In this document: positions 25,950 to 33,156 of the stretch, in pieces
Layout of the letters: the number at the start of each line of letters is the position of its first letter
Position numbering within the stretch: position 1 is the stretch's first letter
Origin: Halovenus halobia
GTDB lineage: Archaea > Halobacteriota > Halobacteria > Halobacteriales > Haloarculaceae
Length of the DNA stretch: 64,000 nt
NCBI RefSeq assembly: GCF_051414135.1
Contig: NZ_JBLKOA010000005.1
Location: 62,001-126,000, forward strand
Direction: 5' to 3'
The notes under the pieces: model-generated
What the model saw: the letters and a program-made list of their open reading frames with translations, nothing else
The model's database searches: none
What the model was told of the DNA's origin: nothing
Program-made: the position numbers and the translations under genes

Positions 25950-26290
25950 GTTAGACTGGATGTTGTGTATCTCTCTATTAGTGTTAGCTAGCTATCCAGA
26001 ATAGAGCAAACAATCTATCTAGCTATACAGAAATGAATAGCGATGGTGCTAACGAGTACAGAGAGTGGGATTCTTTTTATTACCTATACCCATCACGTCA
26101 TGCAACGCTTTTTTTCACATAACGACTGATGCGCACGTCCGCATTCGATTCTTCGAGGTCCACGAGCACGTCGACGCTCTCTGTTTCGGAGTGTGAGACG
26201 CTGTGTAGGCTGTTATTAGTCTGTCCGCCAATCTGTGAATATGCTCCACGCGCGAATATGCGTGAGCCACGAACGTCTGAGGACTAGATT
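25950..26290. other. 341-bp gap; possible degenerate minus-strand reading frame
   Basis: Very AT-rich left half (25960-26100). On the minus strand a stop-free frame of about 61 codons (26283 down to the TGA at 26098) ends in acidic, protein-like sequence VDVLVDLEESNADVRIS but has no ATG and a stop just upstream. It may be a gene remnant. No other feature is seen. Confidence 0.4.
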
Positions 26291-26455
26291 ATGGATGACT
26301 TGATACGGGGATACGGGGCGATTGGGCTGATAATCGTGGGGCTGTTTCTGCTTGGTTCCGTGGTCATCATCGAATCATTTGCAGCACAAGGGATTGTTGC
26401 GCTGTTCGGTCTGGGAGTGCTCCTTCGTGGTCAGCGTGAATACCAGAAGAGCTAG
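26291..26455 (+). CDS. 54-residue small membrane protein
   Basis: The ORF starts MDDLIRGYGAIGLIIVG and has two hydrophobic stretches separated by SVVIIESFAAQG, ending in a basic/polar tail LLRGQREYQKS. The amphipathic layout and positively charged C terminus are typical of real small membrane proteins. It sits alone in an AT-rich region after an AT-rich putative promoter. No family is recognised. Confidence 0.5.
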   Translation: MDDLIRGYGAIGLIIVGLFLLGSVVIIESFAAQGIVALFGLGVLLRGQREYQKS

Positions 26456-26530
26456 CTAAAGTAGTGTGAGCGGTACAGAACCAGCCAATTATACGCTATC
26501 TTGTTCCCATCGACACCAACCAAAATCTCG

Positions 26531-26653
26531 ATGAGCGTTGGCCCTGCAGTGCTGGGTATTGGCGCAGTTTTCGGACTGTTATATGCATTTGTACGGAGCT
26601 ATCGACGAATTCATTCTCTCAATAATGAGCCACAGATACAGCCCGAAGGATAG
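26531..26653 (+). CDS. 40-residue single-TM protein
   Basis: MSVGPAVLGIGAVFGLLYAF forms one TM, followed by a basic stop-transfer stretch RSYRRIHS and a polar tail. It lies 75 bp after the preceding small membrane ORF on the same strand, so they may share a transcript. The call rests on topology alone. Confidence 0.4.
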   Translation: MSVGPAVLGIGAVFGLLYAFVRSYRRIHSLNNEPQIQPEG

Positions 26654-26893
26654 GCTTTCGTGCCGACCAACAGACCGGTTTTCACCAATTACTGTCTGAA
26701 GTGAACTAAGTTTCTCTGTTGCGCAGAACCTCCGTATCGGCCAGCCTGCTACTGTCCGTCGTGTAGGTGCTTGATCTCGTGCCGAATAGAAGGCACATTT
26801 CGGGGACGGGCGAAATATGAGTCAGTCTGCACTGAAGCGTTCGTCAACCGAACCGGTGATTCAATTTTCGAGTAAGATGACTGCCAAGGGTGC

Positions 26894-27478
26894 TTACGTC
26901 TTACCGCCAGGAAGAGAGACGAGTGTCAATCCCTTGAGCGTATACTCGTTGCTCAACATACCCGTCTCTGACAGGCCGATCTCAGCGTCAACTTCGACCT
27001 CCGAGGTCGCGTCACCGACCCCGAGTAACAAGAACTTGAAAAGGACTGTTCCATCTCCAGATGTGCCCATATCGTCGATGGCAAGCGCTGTGGCACCATC
27101 GTCGGCTTCGTATAATTCGAGAGACGGATTCGGGGCTCCGAAGGGTGTCTCGATAGCGACCTCCGCTAAGCCCGTTCCGGAAGGCGGTGCTCGAAGCGAG
27201 AGGCTGAGACCTGTGATTGTCGTCTCTTCTGGATGGGTGATTGCAATATCAACAGGAATCTGCTGCCCACCGTGTCCGCTAAATCGTTGCTCGGCGGGCC
27301 GTACTGTGAGTGACGCCACTTGATCGCCATTATCAGCCTGAAACGATAGGGTCGTTTCACCGTCAGACGCCTGTTCCTCAGCTGGGTTCGAGATTGTCTC
27401 TGAACCCAGGCGGGCACAACCAGCCATGGCCACGGCGCCAGCGCTTCCGGCAGCCGCGAGAATAGCTCGTCGTTTCAT
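26894..27478 (-). CDS. Tat-type lipoprotein, function unknown
   Basis: The ATG at 27478 gives a 194-residue protein beginning MKRRAILAAAGSAGAVAMAGC, a short signal ending in lipobox MAGC; the longer open frame upstream lacks coding character. The mature part is acidic and beta-rich, with no cysteine pairs or catalytic motif (TTLSFQADNGDQVASL, VDIAITHPEETTITGLSL). It could be a small ligand-binding or adhesive domain. It is in the putative island with no operon partner. Confidence 0.72.
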   Translation of the reverse strand: MKRRAILAAAGSAGAVAMAGCARLGSETISNPAEEQASDGETTLSFQADNGDQVASLTVRPAEQRFSGHGGQQIPVDIAITHPEETTITGLSLSLRAPPSGTGLAEVAIETPFGAPNPSLELYEADDGATALAIDDMGTSGDGTVLFKFLLLGVGDATSEVEVDAEIGLSETGMLSNEYTLKGLTLVSLPGGKT

Positions 27479-27808
27479 GCTAGACGCAATGTTGGCCCCA
27501 CGGGAAACGCCTGTGTACGCGTAAATGGCCACTTTATGATATCGTCTCACAGGGGTTGCATTCAGAATTGCAGATTGACCCCCTCGAGAGATTTGGAAAC
27601 TCCAGTTCAAGACAGGACTGGTGCTGGACTCTGAGAACGTGCGTAAGCAGGAACGACTCTGAACAGCGATGTACTATTGCACAGATTGCGGGGACCACTG
27701 CTGGAATTCCTCTGTCAGACCACTCATTTGAGAATTCGACCGAGGCCTGAGAGAACTACTTGTAAAATGAAAAGGAAAAAGTACGACCTGTAAGCACTAT
27801 TCAACAAT
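27479..27808. other. 330-bp gap with a 20-codon zinc-ribbon-like scrap
   Basis: At 27669-27731 (+) an ATG opens 20 codons starting MYYCTDCGDHCWN, resembling the first knuckle of a haloarchaeal zinc ribbon but too short to be functional. Otherwise no gene. The right end is A-rich (27765-27785) and precedes the HTH_10 gene. Confidence 0.4.
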
Positions 27809-28474
27809 ATGCGGTATTTGGAAGTGCGTATCGAACAGGAGACGTCGGAGAGACACCCGATGCATCAGTTCGTGGTCGATCATCGAGATTACGAACAAAC
27901 GAGACTCCTGTCCCGGAATCAGTACTCGGGAGACAGCCAGGCTGCGTTGTTTCACGTCGACGGGCCGACAACGCCGTTCGCAAATGAGTTAGCTGACCGG
28001 TCGTCTGTCATCGATTTTGAGATAGCGCCATGCCCGGACGGCTCATTTTACTTGTACGTCAGCGAAGAGATGGAAGCGACAGAACGCGCGTTCGCGGGGG
28101 CCTTCGATCAACCGGGACTGCTAATTTTACCACCTATCGAGTACCGGGCCGACGGTGCAGTCGTTCTTACGGCTGTTGGGCCGGCGAAACCGGTTCAGAC
28201 CGCAGTACGCTCGATTCCGGATATGATGAACGTGGAGATTCTAGGTGTGGGTGAATTTCTCGCAGGGCGACTCGACTCACGGCTCGAACTCACCCCACGA
28301 CAGGGAGAGGCTGTCAACGCAGCTGTCGCGAGTGGTTACTATCACGAACCTCGAGACGCGACGCTCGAAGATGTCGCTGCTAGACTCGACTGTTCGACTG
28401 GGACGGCGGGTGAACTTCTCCGTCGTGCTGAACGGACAGTCATGACCAGATTGGCTACCAGTGAGAGCGATTAA
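27809..28474 (+). CDS. HTH_10 (Bat-like) transcriptional regulator
   Basis: A 221-residue protein. Residues ~161-212 form the bacterio-opsin-activator-type helix-turn-helix (LTPRQGEAVNAAVASGYYHEPR, then ATLEDVAARLDCSTGTAGELLRRAE). The N-terminal ~155 residues are the variable sensor half common to this haloarchaeal class and start with the typical MRYLEVRI. It shares that opening and layout with the regulator at 28822. Tail-to-tail with the zinc-ribbon gene, overlapping 4 bp. The signal and targets are unknown. Confidence 0.85.
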   Translation: MRYLEVRIEQETSERHPMHQFVVDHRDYEQTRLLSRNQYSGDSQAALFHVDGPTTPFANELADRSSVIDFEIAPCPDGSFYLYVSEEMEATERAFAGAFDQPGLLILPPIEYRADGAVVLTAVGPAKPVQTAVRSIPDMMNVEILGVGEFLAGRLDSRLELTPRQGEAVNAAVASGYYHEPRDATLEDVAARLDCSTGTAGELLRRAERTVMTRLATSESD

Positions 28475-28677
28475 ATCGGTGGCGGTCCATCACGGACGTG
28501 GTTACCGGAGCCACAGTACGGGCATAGTTCCGACCGTCCCGAATGGTACCGACCGCAGTTTCGACACTGTACTCTGTTGCAGTGATTTACGTCGTGATTC
28601 GAGGAATTACTCCCCTGCGGTTCCTCGGTACTCCTCTCGTCGTCAGAGTATCCAAATAGGATATGAAGCAGTCCCAT
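28471..28677 (-). CDS. Small zinc-ribbon protein
   Basis: A 68-residue protein with a short hydrophobic N terminus (MGLLHILFGY), a polar linker and a treble-clef/zinc-ribbon pair CRNCGRYH...CPYCGSG (Cys 38, 41, 52, 55; an extra Cys at 33). Many haloarchaea carry such small ribbons. A TATA-like box (about 28734-28744) and a perfect 14-bp palindrome lie upstream of the ATG, suggesting tight regulation. Function unknown. Confidence 0.65.
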   Translation of the reverse strand: MGLLHILFGYSDDERSTEEPQGSNSSNHDVNHCNRVQCRNCGRYHSGRSELCPYCGSGNHVRDGPPPI

Positions 28678-28717
28678 AGCGTCTCTAGAGTGGGTGCGTG
28701 TGGCCCTCGCTGTATCT

Positions 28718-28731
28718 CCGCAGATCTGCGG
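28718..28731. promoter_or_regulatory. Perfect 14-bp palindrome, possible operator
   Basis: CCGCAGATCTGCGG lies between an AT-rich TATA-like box (minus strand TAAATAAAAG) and the ATG at 28677 of the zinc-ribbon gene. On the plus strand it is followed by T-rich sequence and could instead look like a terminator, but no plus-strand gene ends just before it. An operator is the better fit. Confidence 0.45.
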
Positions 28732-28821
28732 GGCTTTTATTTACGGTCCGACAGCGCCAGAAGTAGGTGACAGATGTCTACTGTTGAAGTGGCTGTCCAC
28801 AAGCAATGCATTGCCCGAGGT

Positions 28822-29478
28822 TCACCGGACGAGGGTCTCAAACACCTTACTCTCGATTTCTCGGAGATGGTCACCGACGGTCGTCGGTGCGATCCCGATG
28901 GTGTTGGCGATGTCTTCGTGTGTGGCTCTTCTCGGATTACTGTAATACCCTGCCTCAGTAGCGACCTGAAGGATTTCCTGCTGGCGAGTCGTTAGAACGC
29001 GCATGAATGAGGCTGCATCCGGATCGTACGCCCCGGTTTCGACAATCGTAGTATCGAACGCCGATGACCCGGTGGCTCTGTCGTAAAGGGCCTGAAAATC
29101 AGACTCGGTGCCAAGAAACGTGATCCGAACGGATCCATCGTCGTTGATTTTGACTGGTGTCTCGATAACCAGATCAGCCATGCGACGTAATCCGAGTACT
29201 TTTTGTAGAGGGTCGTTGGCCTCGAACTGGGTCGTTGCGATCCACCGGTCTTCGCCAGAAACCAGATACTCGTCGACGTTCGGTGACTCATTCATAATCT
29301 CCTCGTAGCGCTCGCGGTCACCGCTTCCCTCTGCGAGTGTCAGGACAGTTCCGTCAGCAAGTAATTCGACGTGATGGATTGCCTCGCGGTTGATCGACGG
29401 TTCCTCGGCAAGCCGCTTCCCGAGTGGATGGAACGTCCCCATATCGGTGGCCTGGATGCGGACGGTGAGATATCGCAT
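28822..29478 (-). CDS. HTH_10 (Bat-like) transcriptional regulator
   Basis: A 218-residue protein. The C-terminal HTH_10 domain (residues ~162-214) reads LTTRQQEILQVATEAGYYSNPR, then ATHEDIANTIGIAPTTVGDHLREIES. The N-terminal sensor half opens MRYLTVRI like the regulator at 27809, so the two are paralogues. It is divergent from an FAD oxidoreductase with a 94-bp gap, the usual arrangement of a regulator and its target, so control of that enzyme is likely but inferred. Confidence 0.87.
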   Translation of the reverse strand: MRYLTVRIQATDMGTFHPLGKRLAEEPSINREAIHHVELLADGTVLTLAEGSGDRERYEEIMNESPNVDEYLVSGEDRWIATTQFEANDPLQKVLGLRRMADLVIETPVKINDDGSVRITFLGTESDFQALYDRATGSSAFDTTIVETGAYDPDAASFMRVLTTRQQEILQVATEAGYYSNPRRATHEDIANTIGIAPTTVGDHLREIESKVFETLVR

Positions 29479-29572
29479 GTGCCCGAGAATGCACGATTCT
29501 CATTTAAAAGGTCGTGTATCCACCCCGCCATCCGGACGGTGAGTCGGGCTCTATCTACAACTGTGAAACGAA

Positions 29573-31006
29573 ATGACGCTAGCAACAATTGATCGGTACG
29601 ACCCAGACCGGGTCCAGACAGTTGGTGATCGTGCAGTCGTCCTCGGCGGGAGCATCGCTGGGCTCTGTGCGGCGCGTGTGCTGGCTGACGGATTCGACAA
29701 TGTCGTCGTCCTCGAACGGGACCCTTTCCCCGATGAACCAGTCACCCGCGACGGAGCACCACAGACCAGCCATCCCCACGTCATGCTGGAAGGCGGCCGG
29801 GCAACGCTCGAAGACCTATTCCCAGGATTCTCCGAGCGGGTCCTCGCCGAGGGCGGCTTGATGATCGACGGAGGCAGGGAATTCCAAGAGTACAACGGGG
29901 GCGACTACATCGCCGAGCCAGAGGGACGGATGCAAACGTACTGCGCGAGCCGGGCAGTATATGAGTACGTCGTACGTGAGCAGGTTCGAGCCCTCCAAAA
30001 TGTGTCTCTCCGTGGCGACCATCAGTTCCTTGAGTACTGTACTGACGACCATGGGAACGTATCAGGCGTCCAGTTTCGTGACGCGAGGGGCGACGAGCGG
30101 GCGCTGGCCACTGACCTGGTGGTCGACGCCACTGGTCGCACAAGTCGAACTCCTGATTGGCTGGCAAACCACGGCTACGAGGAACCAGCAACCGACGCGG
30201 TGACCATCGACGTGGCATACAGCACGGTTCGAATCAATCGCCCGCCCGAAGACAGACGGATGCTGCTGGTGGCTCCGGACGCGCCGCGAACGCGCGGCGG
30301 TGCGCTCATCCCGGTCGAGGGAGGCCGCTGGGAGGTGATCATTCAGGGAATCCACGGCGACGACCCACCGACACAGCGAGATGATCTCCTCGAATTCGCC
30401 GATACCCTGCCCGTCTCAGAGTTCGGGACGCTGCTGCGCTCACAGGAGTGGCTCTCAGACGAAGCACAGCGGTATCCGTACCCCGCCAGCCTCTGGCGAC
30501 GGTACGAGAAACTCGATGAGTTCCCGGACGGACTCGTCGTCACGGGCGATGCGATTGCGAGTTTCAATCCAATTTACGGGCAGGGAATGTCGGTCGCGGC
30601 ACTCGACGCCTTGTTGCTCCATCACGCGCTGGCTGATGGCGGTCTCGACAGTCTGGCACAACGCTTTTTCGAACGAACAGCTGACCTCGTCGGTATAGTC
30701 TGGCAAATCGTGGTTGGAGGTGATTTCGGCTTCCCGCAGACAACAGGTCCCAGACCGACCGGGGCAGCGGTGACGAACTGGTACATGGACCAAGTCATGC
30801 AACAGGCACATACCGACTCCGTGGTGAGCGCTCAACTGGCGCGGGTCACCCGTCTGGAATGCCCGCCAAAGACGTTGTTTCACCCGCATATCGCGGTGCG
30901 AGCTCTAATGCCTTCGAGTCGTCTCAATTCTGTCCGCTCTCTTGGTAATCGAACAGCAAAGGGAGTGATAACGGCAATCTCACGAGCGGTTCGTACCTTA
31001 CAGTAA
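29573..31006 (+). CDS. FAD-dependent oxidoreductase/monooxygenase
   Basis: A 477-residue flavoprotein. The N-terminal dinucleotide fold (VVLGGSIAGLCAARVLAD, residues 23-39, then VVVLERD) binds FAD. The second FAD motif, GLVVTGDAIASFNPIYGQGM, identifies the p-hydroxybenzoate hydroxylase/geranylgeranyl reductase superfamily. A conserved DATGRTSRTPDWL segment also matches. Similar proteins are annotated as FAD-binding monooxygenases in haloarchaea and actinobacteria; the substrate is unknown. It stands alone opposite the HTH_10 regulator. The C-terminal ~60 residues (CPPKTLFHPHIAVRAL) are basic and probably not membrane-spanning. Confidence 0.85.
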   Translation: MTLATIDRYDPDRVQTVGDRAVVLGGSIAGLCAARVLADGFDNVVVLERDPFPDEPVTRDGAPQTSHPHVMLEGGRATLEDLFPGFSERVLAEGGLMIDGGREFQEYNGGDYIAEPEGRMQTYCASRAVYEYVVREQVRALQNVSLRGDHQFLEYCTDDHGNVSGVQFRDARGDERALATDLVVDATGRTSRTPDWLANHGYEEPATDAVTIDVAYSTVRINRPPEDRRMLLVAPDAPRTRGGALIPVEGGRWEVIIQGIHGDDPPTQRDDLLEFADTLPVSEFGTLLRSQEWLSDEAQRYPYPASLWRRYEKLDEFPDGLVVTGDAIASFNPIYGQGMSVAALDALLLHHALADGGLDSLAQRFFERTADLVGIVWQIVVGGDFGFPQTTGPRPTGAAVTNWYMDQVMQQAHTDSVVSAQLARVTRLECPPKTLFHPHIAVRALMPSSRLNSVRSLGNRTAKGVITAISRAVRTLQ

Positions 31007-31081
31007 CAGCGACCGTGCTGTACTGGAAGACCCCAACGAGAAACGGGGCCCGGATTTTTATACTGGTCAGCAAGGCGAATA

Positions 31082-31153
31082 CCCCGACCTTCCGAAAACC
31101 ACAGGTTTTCGGCTTTTGCAAATCTTCGATTTGCGTCAACACCGTGGTCGGGG
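31082..31153. repeat. Three-way-junction palindromic structure
   Basis: CCCCGACC (31082-31089) pairs with GGTCGGGG (31146-31153) and encloses two perfect hairpins: CCGAAAACC/ACA/GGTTTTCGG (31092-31112) and GCAAATC/TTC/GATTTGC (31118-31134). It lies 76 bp after the oxidoreductase gene. It could end transcription or be a small structured repeat of the same kind as the 14.3-kb element, with which it shares short-loop hairpins. Confidence 0.55.
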
Positions 31154-31234
31154 ATGAAGTCAACACTCGCTGACACAAACGATTAAGTGAACACATCGCC
31201 CCGCAACGGCGCCCTGTCTATTAGTAGCTTTTCA

Positions 31235-31276
31235 ATGCCCTGCATGGGGGTGTTGTTCGTCCCGCTGGTACTCTAG
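31235..31276 (+). pseudogene. Fragment: 3' end of a TctA-like gene
   Basis: Fourteen codons, MPCMGVLFVPLVL plus TAG, matching the last 14 codons of the TctA-like gene at 18975-20195 (MTCMGVLLVPLAL plus stop). 32 of 42 bases agree, with an exact TGCATGGGGGTGTT. Homology stops abruptly on both sides. It overlaps the stop of the convergent lipoprotein gene by 4 bp. Confidence 0.65.
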
Positions 31277-31746
31277 GTCTCCTCGACGACGTCGGTGAAC
31301 GTCGTCCCGACGCGGAAGACGATTGGCTCGTCGGCGTCCTGTAGTCCGAGCCCGACCAGCAGCATCTCCTCGTCGGGGTCGTCGATAGTGACCGTCGCCG
31401 ACCCGGTCGATTCGCCATCGACCAAGTCATCGAGGCGTATCTCGGCCGTGTACGACCCGGCGCTGTCCCAGATATCTGCGTAGGGCCTGATGTTGCCGTT
31501 GTCGCCGCTGTCGGTATCGTCGGCACCGCTGAGCGTGAACTCCCTGTCGAGTACCGTCTTCTCGTCGGTAGTCACGAGGACCGTTCCGGACACCTCGCTG
31601 TCGGTATCGTTGAGCACGTTCACGTCTTCGAGGAACTGGTCGGCGACCTGGTTGAGGATGCTGGCACAGCCAGCGAGCGCCGTCGCCGCCGCGACTCCAC
31701 TGGCGCTGAGCACGCGCCGCCGTGAGACGTGATTGGTCGGCCACAT
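31273..31746 (-). CDS. Tat-type lipoprotein, function unknown
   Basis: A 157-residue protein beginning with HVSRRRVLSASGVAAATALAGC, a twin-arginine signal with lipobox ALAGC. The mature part is acidic and reads like one immunoglobulin-like beta sandwich (SEVSGTVLVTTDEKTVLDRE, GSYTAEIRLDDLVDGE, GSATVTIDDPDEEM), similar to many haloarchaeal surface lipoproteins. It sits 61 bp downstream of ureF on the same strand but has its own signal and is not an urease factor. Its stop overlaps the TctA tail fragment. Confidence 0.75.
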   Translation of the reverse strand: MWPTNHVSRRRVLSASGVAAATALAGCASILNQVADQFLEDVNVLNDTDSEVSGTVLVTTDEKTVLDREFTLSGADDTDSGDNGNIRPYADIWDSAGSYTAEIRLDDLVDGESTGSATVTIDDPDEEMLLVGLGLQDADEPIVFRVGTTFTDVVEET

Positions 31747-31807
31747 ACTGCTCCATTCACCGACCGGTCGGGTAAAAGTCGAGCCAGCTTCTCTCCGAGA
31801 GCAACAG

Positions 31808-32521
31808 TCAGCTCATGAACAGCCGACGGTCCGCGCGCTCGTGGGTCATGCCCATGATTTCGGCCAGCGGACCGAACGAAGACAGCGCCGCCAGGTCAGC
31901 GTCAGCGTACTCCGCGCTGACGGCCTCGATGGTCGGAAAGAGCGCCGACAGTTGCTGCTGGATCGCTGTGTGTCCAAACGCACCCAGCCGCTGGGCGGCC
32001 CCGAGTAGCTCTGTGCTGAAGGTGTAGGCGTTGAGCAAACAGGCTTCCCGTTGGGTGAGTCCCGCTCGCTGGGTGACGACCCCGAGTGCAATCGGATACT
32101 GTCCCGGCGTCTCGCCCTCGGCGACCGACTCGGCGTACTCCAGCGCTGCAGTCGTCGACTCGTCACCAGCCAGCAGCCTCTCGTCGGTCTCCAGCAACAA
32201 ATCCAGCAGTTGGGTCCCTGCTTTCGCCGAACTCTCGCGGAACTCCGCCGGCAGCGTGGCAGCCTGCAGTCGGCGGTCGACGTGCCGAAGTCGGTCGGCG
32301 TCGCCGGCGGCCGCCGCGGCGTGGGCGTTGCCCAGCGCGACCAAATCCGCCGGCCCAACGAGTCGTTCGAGATACGCTCCGACCAGTTCACCCAGTTCGT
32401 CGGCTGTCTCGATGCGACCGTCGTTGACGTACTGCTCGACACCATACGAAGACGTGTAGGTGCCTACCGGCAGGAACGAATCCGAGAGCCGCATCGCTAT
32501 CAGCAGCGAGCGGTCACTCAT
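31808..32521 (-). CDS. ureF: Urease accessory protein UreF
   Basis: A 237-residue helical protein, the last gene of the urease operon. The family opening LRLSDSFLPVGTYTSSYGVEQYV and internal GHTAIQQQL with MGMTHERADRRLFMS at the end identify UreF. UreF works with UreD and UreG to deliver nickel to the apo-urease in the cytoplasm, acting as a checkpoint on UreG GTP hydrolysis. Its ATG overlaps the UreE stop (shared ATGA), implying coupled translation. Confidence 0.95.
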   Translation of the reverse strand: MSDRSLLIAMRLSDSFLPVGTYTSSYGVEQYVNDGRIETADELGELVGAYLERLVGPADLVALGNAHAAAAAGDADRLRHVDRRLQAATLPAEFRESSAKAGTQLLDLLLETDERLLAGDESTTAALEYAESVAEGETPGQYPIALGVVTQRAGLTQREACLLNAYTFSTELLGAAQRLGAFGHTAIQQQLSALFPTIEAVSAEYADADLAALSSFGPLAEIMGMTHERADRRLFMS

Positions 32522-33156
32522 TCGCCGTCACCCCCGCCCTCTGACTGTGCCTCGCGGTAGTCGACGGTTCCGTGCGAGTCGCTTCCGTTGTGGCTGTGGT
32601 CGTGGCTTCCATGGTGGTGGCCATCGCTACCGTGATGATGCCCGCCGCCGTCGTGGCTGCTACCAGTTTCGCCCTCGTCGAGCCACAGCGCCGGGTCGAC
32701 CGCTTCGTACTCGATTGTGCTGCCCTGCGGGAGACTGTCAGCGAGTACGTCCTCAATGATGTGGCGGTCGGCCTCGGTCTGGATGTAAGCGCGGCCGCCC
32801 TCGACAGCCAAATCCCAATGCTGGTTGCCGACGCGGTGGCCGAGTGTGGCTGCGATTTCGACGCCTGTCTCGGTCGGTTCCGGAAGGTCGACGACCGCCG
32901 CTTCTCGGCGCTCGAATTCGACGATGACGGCTCGGTCCTCGTCGATTGCGAGTACGTCGCCCGCTGCAAGCGGTTCATCGAGCACGATGCCGAGGTCAGT
33001 ACCGCTGTCGGTCTCGACACGAAGCCGCGAGCGCTTGCGGTTGTCGACCTCGATACGAACTCGTTCGAGTGTGCCCGCTCGCCCGTGCTCGGCGACGCGT
33101 TCGCCGAGGGCTGGGTCGGCGTGTCTGTTCCCAACGACGCCGTCGATTTGCTCCAT
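32518..33156 (-). CDS. ureE: Urease accessory protein UreE (nickel chaperone)
   Basis: ATG 33156 gives 212 residues. This start is chosen because it overlaps the ureD stop (TGATG), while the longer open frame would intrude 60 bp into ureD. The N-terminal domain (GTLERVRIEVDNRKRSRLRV) and the metal-binding core GHRVGNQHWDLAVEGGRAYI are typical UreE. The C terminus is a long His/Gly/Ser/Asp tail (HDGGGHHHGSDGHHHGSHDH) expected to hold nickel. It passes Ni2+ to UreG for urease activation. Confidence 0.93.
   Translation of the reverse strand: MEQIDGVVGNRHADPALGERVAEHGRAGTLERVRIEVDNRKRSRLRVETDSGTDLGIVLDEPLAAGDVLAIDEDRAVIVEFERREAAVVDLPEPTETGVEIAATLGHRVGNQHWDLAVEGGRAYIQTEADRHIIEDVLADSLPQGSTIEYEAVDPALWLDEGETGSSHDGGGHHHGSDGHHHGSHDHSHNGSDSHGTVDYREAQSEGGGDGE

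Noticed and set aside
23330..26809. AAGGCACATT-CGGGGA repeated at 23330 and 26790
   Set aside because: A 16-of-17 match of this length is expected by chance a few times in 64 kb; no flanking similarity.
28718..28740. Intrinsic terminator reading of the 14-bp palindrome plus T-run
   Set aside because: The T-run is on the plus strand, but no plus-strand gene ends just upstream; on the minus strand the same bases form a TATA-like box before a gene.
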